This document shows, one piece after another, positions 5,573-5,597 of a stretch of 5,597 bases of DNA. Source of the DNA: an uncultured Clostridia bacterium (GTDB lineage: Bacteria; Bacillota; Clostridia; Christensenellales; Aristaeellaceae); the NCBI GenBank assembly GCA_934615145.1, contig CAKTTM010000134.1, positions 1-5,597 on the forward strand, written 5' to 3'. A model generated the notes under the pieces. The model did not search any database. It was not told the origin of the DNA and was given only the letters and a program-made list of their open reading frames with translations. Each line of letters opens with the position of its first letter. The first letter of the stretch is position 1. The translations under genes and the position numbers were made by a program.

Positions 5573-5597
5573 GCCAGGCAGGGTTAGCATCTTGTCT

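Overview
The window is ordinary bacterial chromosome, GC-rich and densely coded. It most likely comes from a high-GC member of the Clostridia (Bacillota). Supporting signs are strong AGGAGG-type ribosome binding sites, sigma-A-like promoters with 17-bp spacers, one TTG and one GTG start, a stand-alone DUF1858 protein of the clostridial type, and an FGGY kinase subtype I associate with Firmicutes. The taxon is inferred from these features only; there is no rRNA or other marker here.

Layout. (1) Bases 1-3130, plus strand: a tight cluster of queA (5' end outside the window), a four-helix PF04020 'holin-like' membrane protein, psuK and psuG. The gaps are 1 nt, a 1-nt overlap and 11 nt, so the cluster is probably one transcript. 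(2) Bases 3131-3204: a bidirectional hairpin terminator shared with the convergent gene rpsT. (3) Bases 3205-3468, minus strand: rpsT (ribosomal protein S20), with a TTG start, a strong Shine-Dalgarno sequence and an extended -10 promoter. (4) Bases 3469-3649: divergent control region. (5) Bases 3650-3880, plus strand: a small DUF1858 protein. (6) Bases 3885-5489, minus strand: an FGGY carbohydrate kinase that converges on the DUF1858 gene with only 4 nt between stop codons. (7) Bases 5490-5597: the kinase promoter and leader.

How the genes fit together. QueA carries out a late step of queuosine synthesis in tRNA. PsuK and PsuG together turn free pseudouridine, released by RNA turnover, into uracil and ribose 5-phosphate. 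The first cluster therefore joins tRNA modification with salvage of a modified nucleoside, and the membrane protein between them has no known role in either. The FGGY kinase stands alone under its own promoter, with no sugar isomerase, epimerase or transporter visible nearby, so its substrate is open.

I see no mobile element, CRISPR array, tRNA, rRNA or riboswitch, and no sign of a wholly new system. The points most worth a second look are the holin-like gene embedded in the queA-psuKG cluster, the constrained TTG start of rpsT, the orphan FGGY kinase and the tail-to-tail junction without a terminator.
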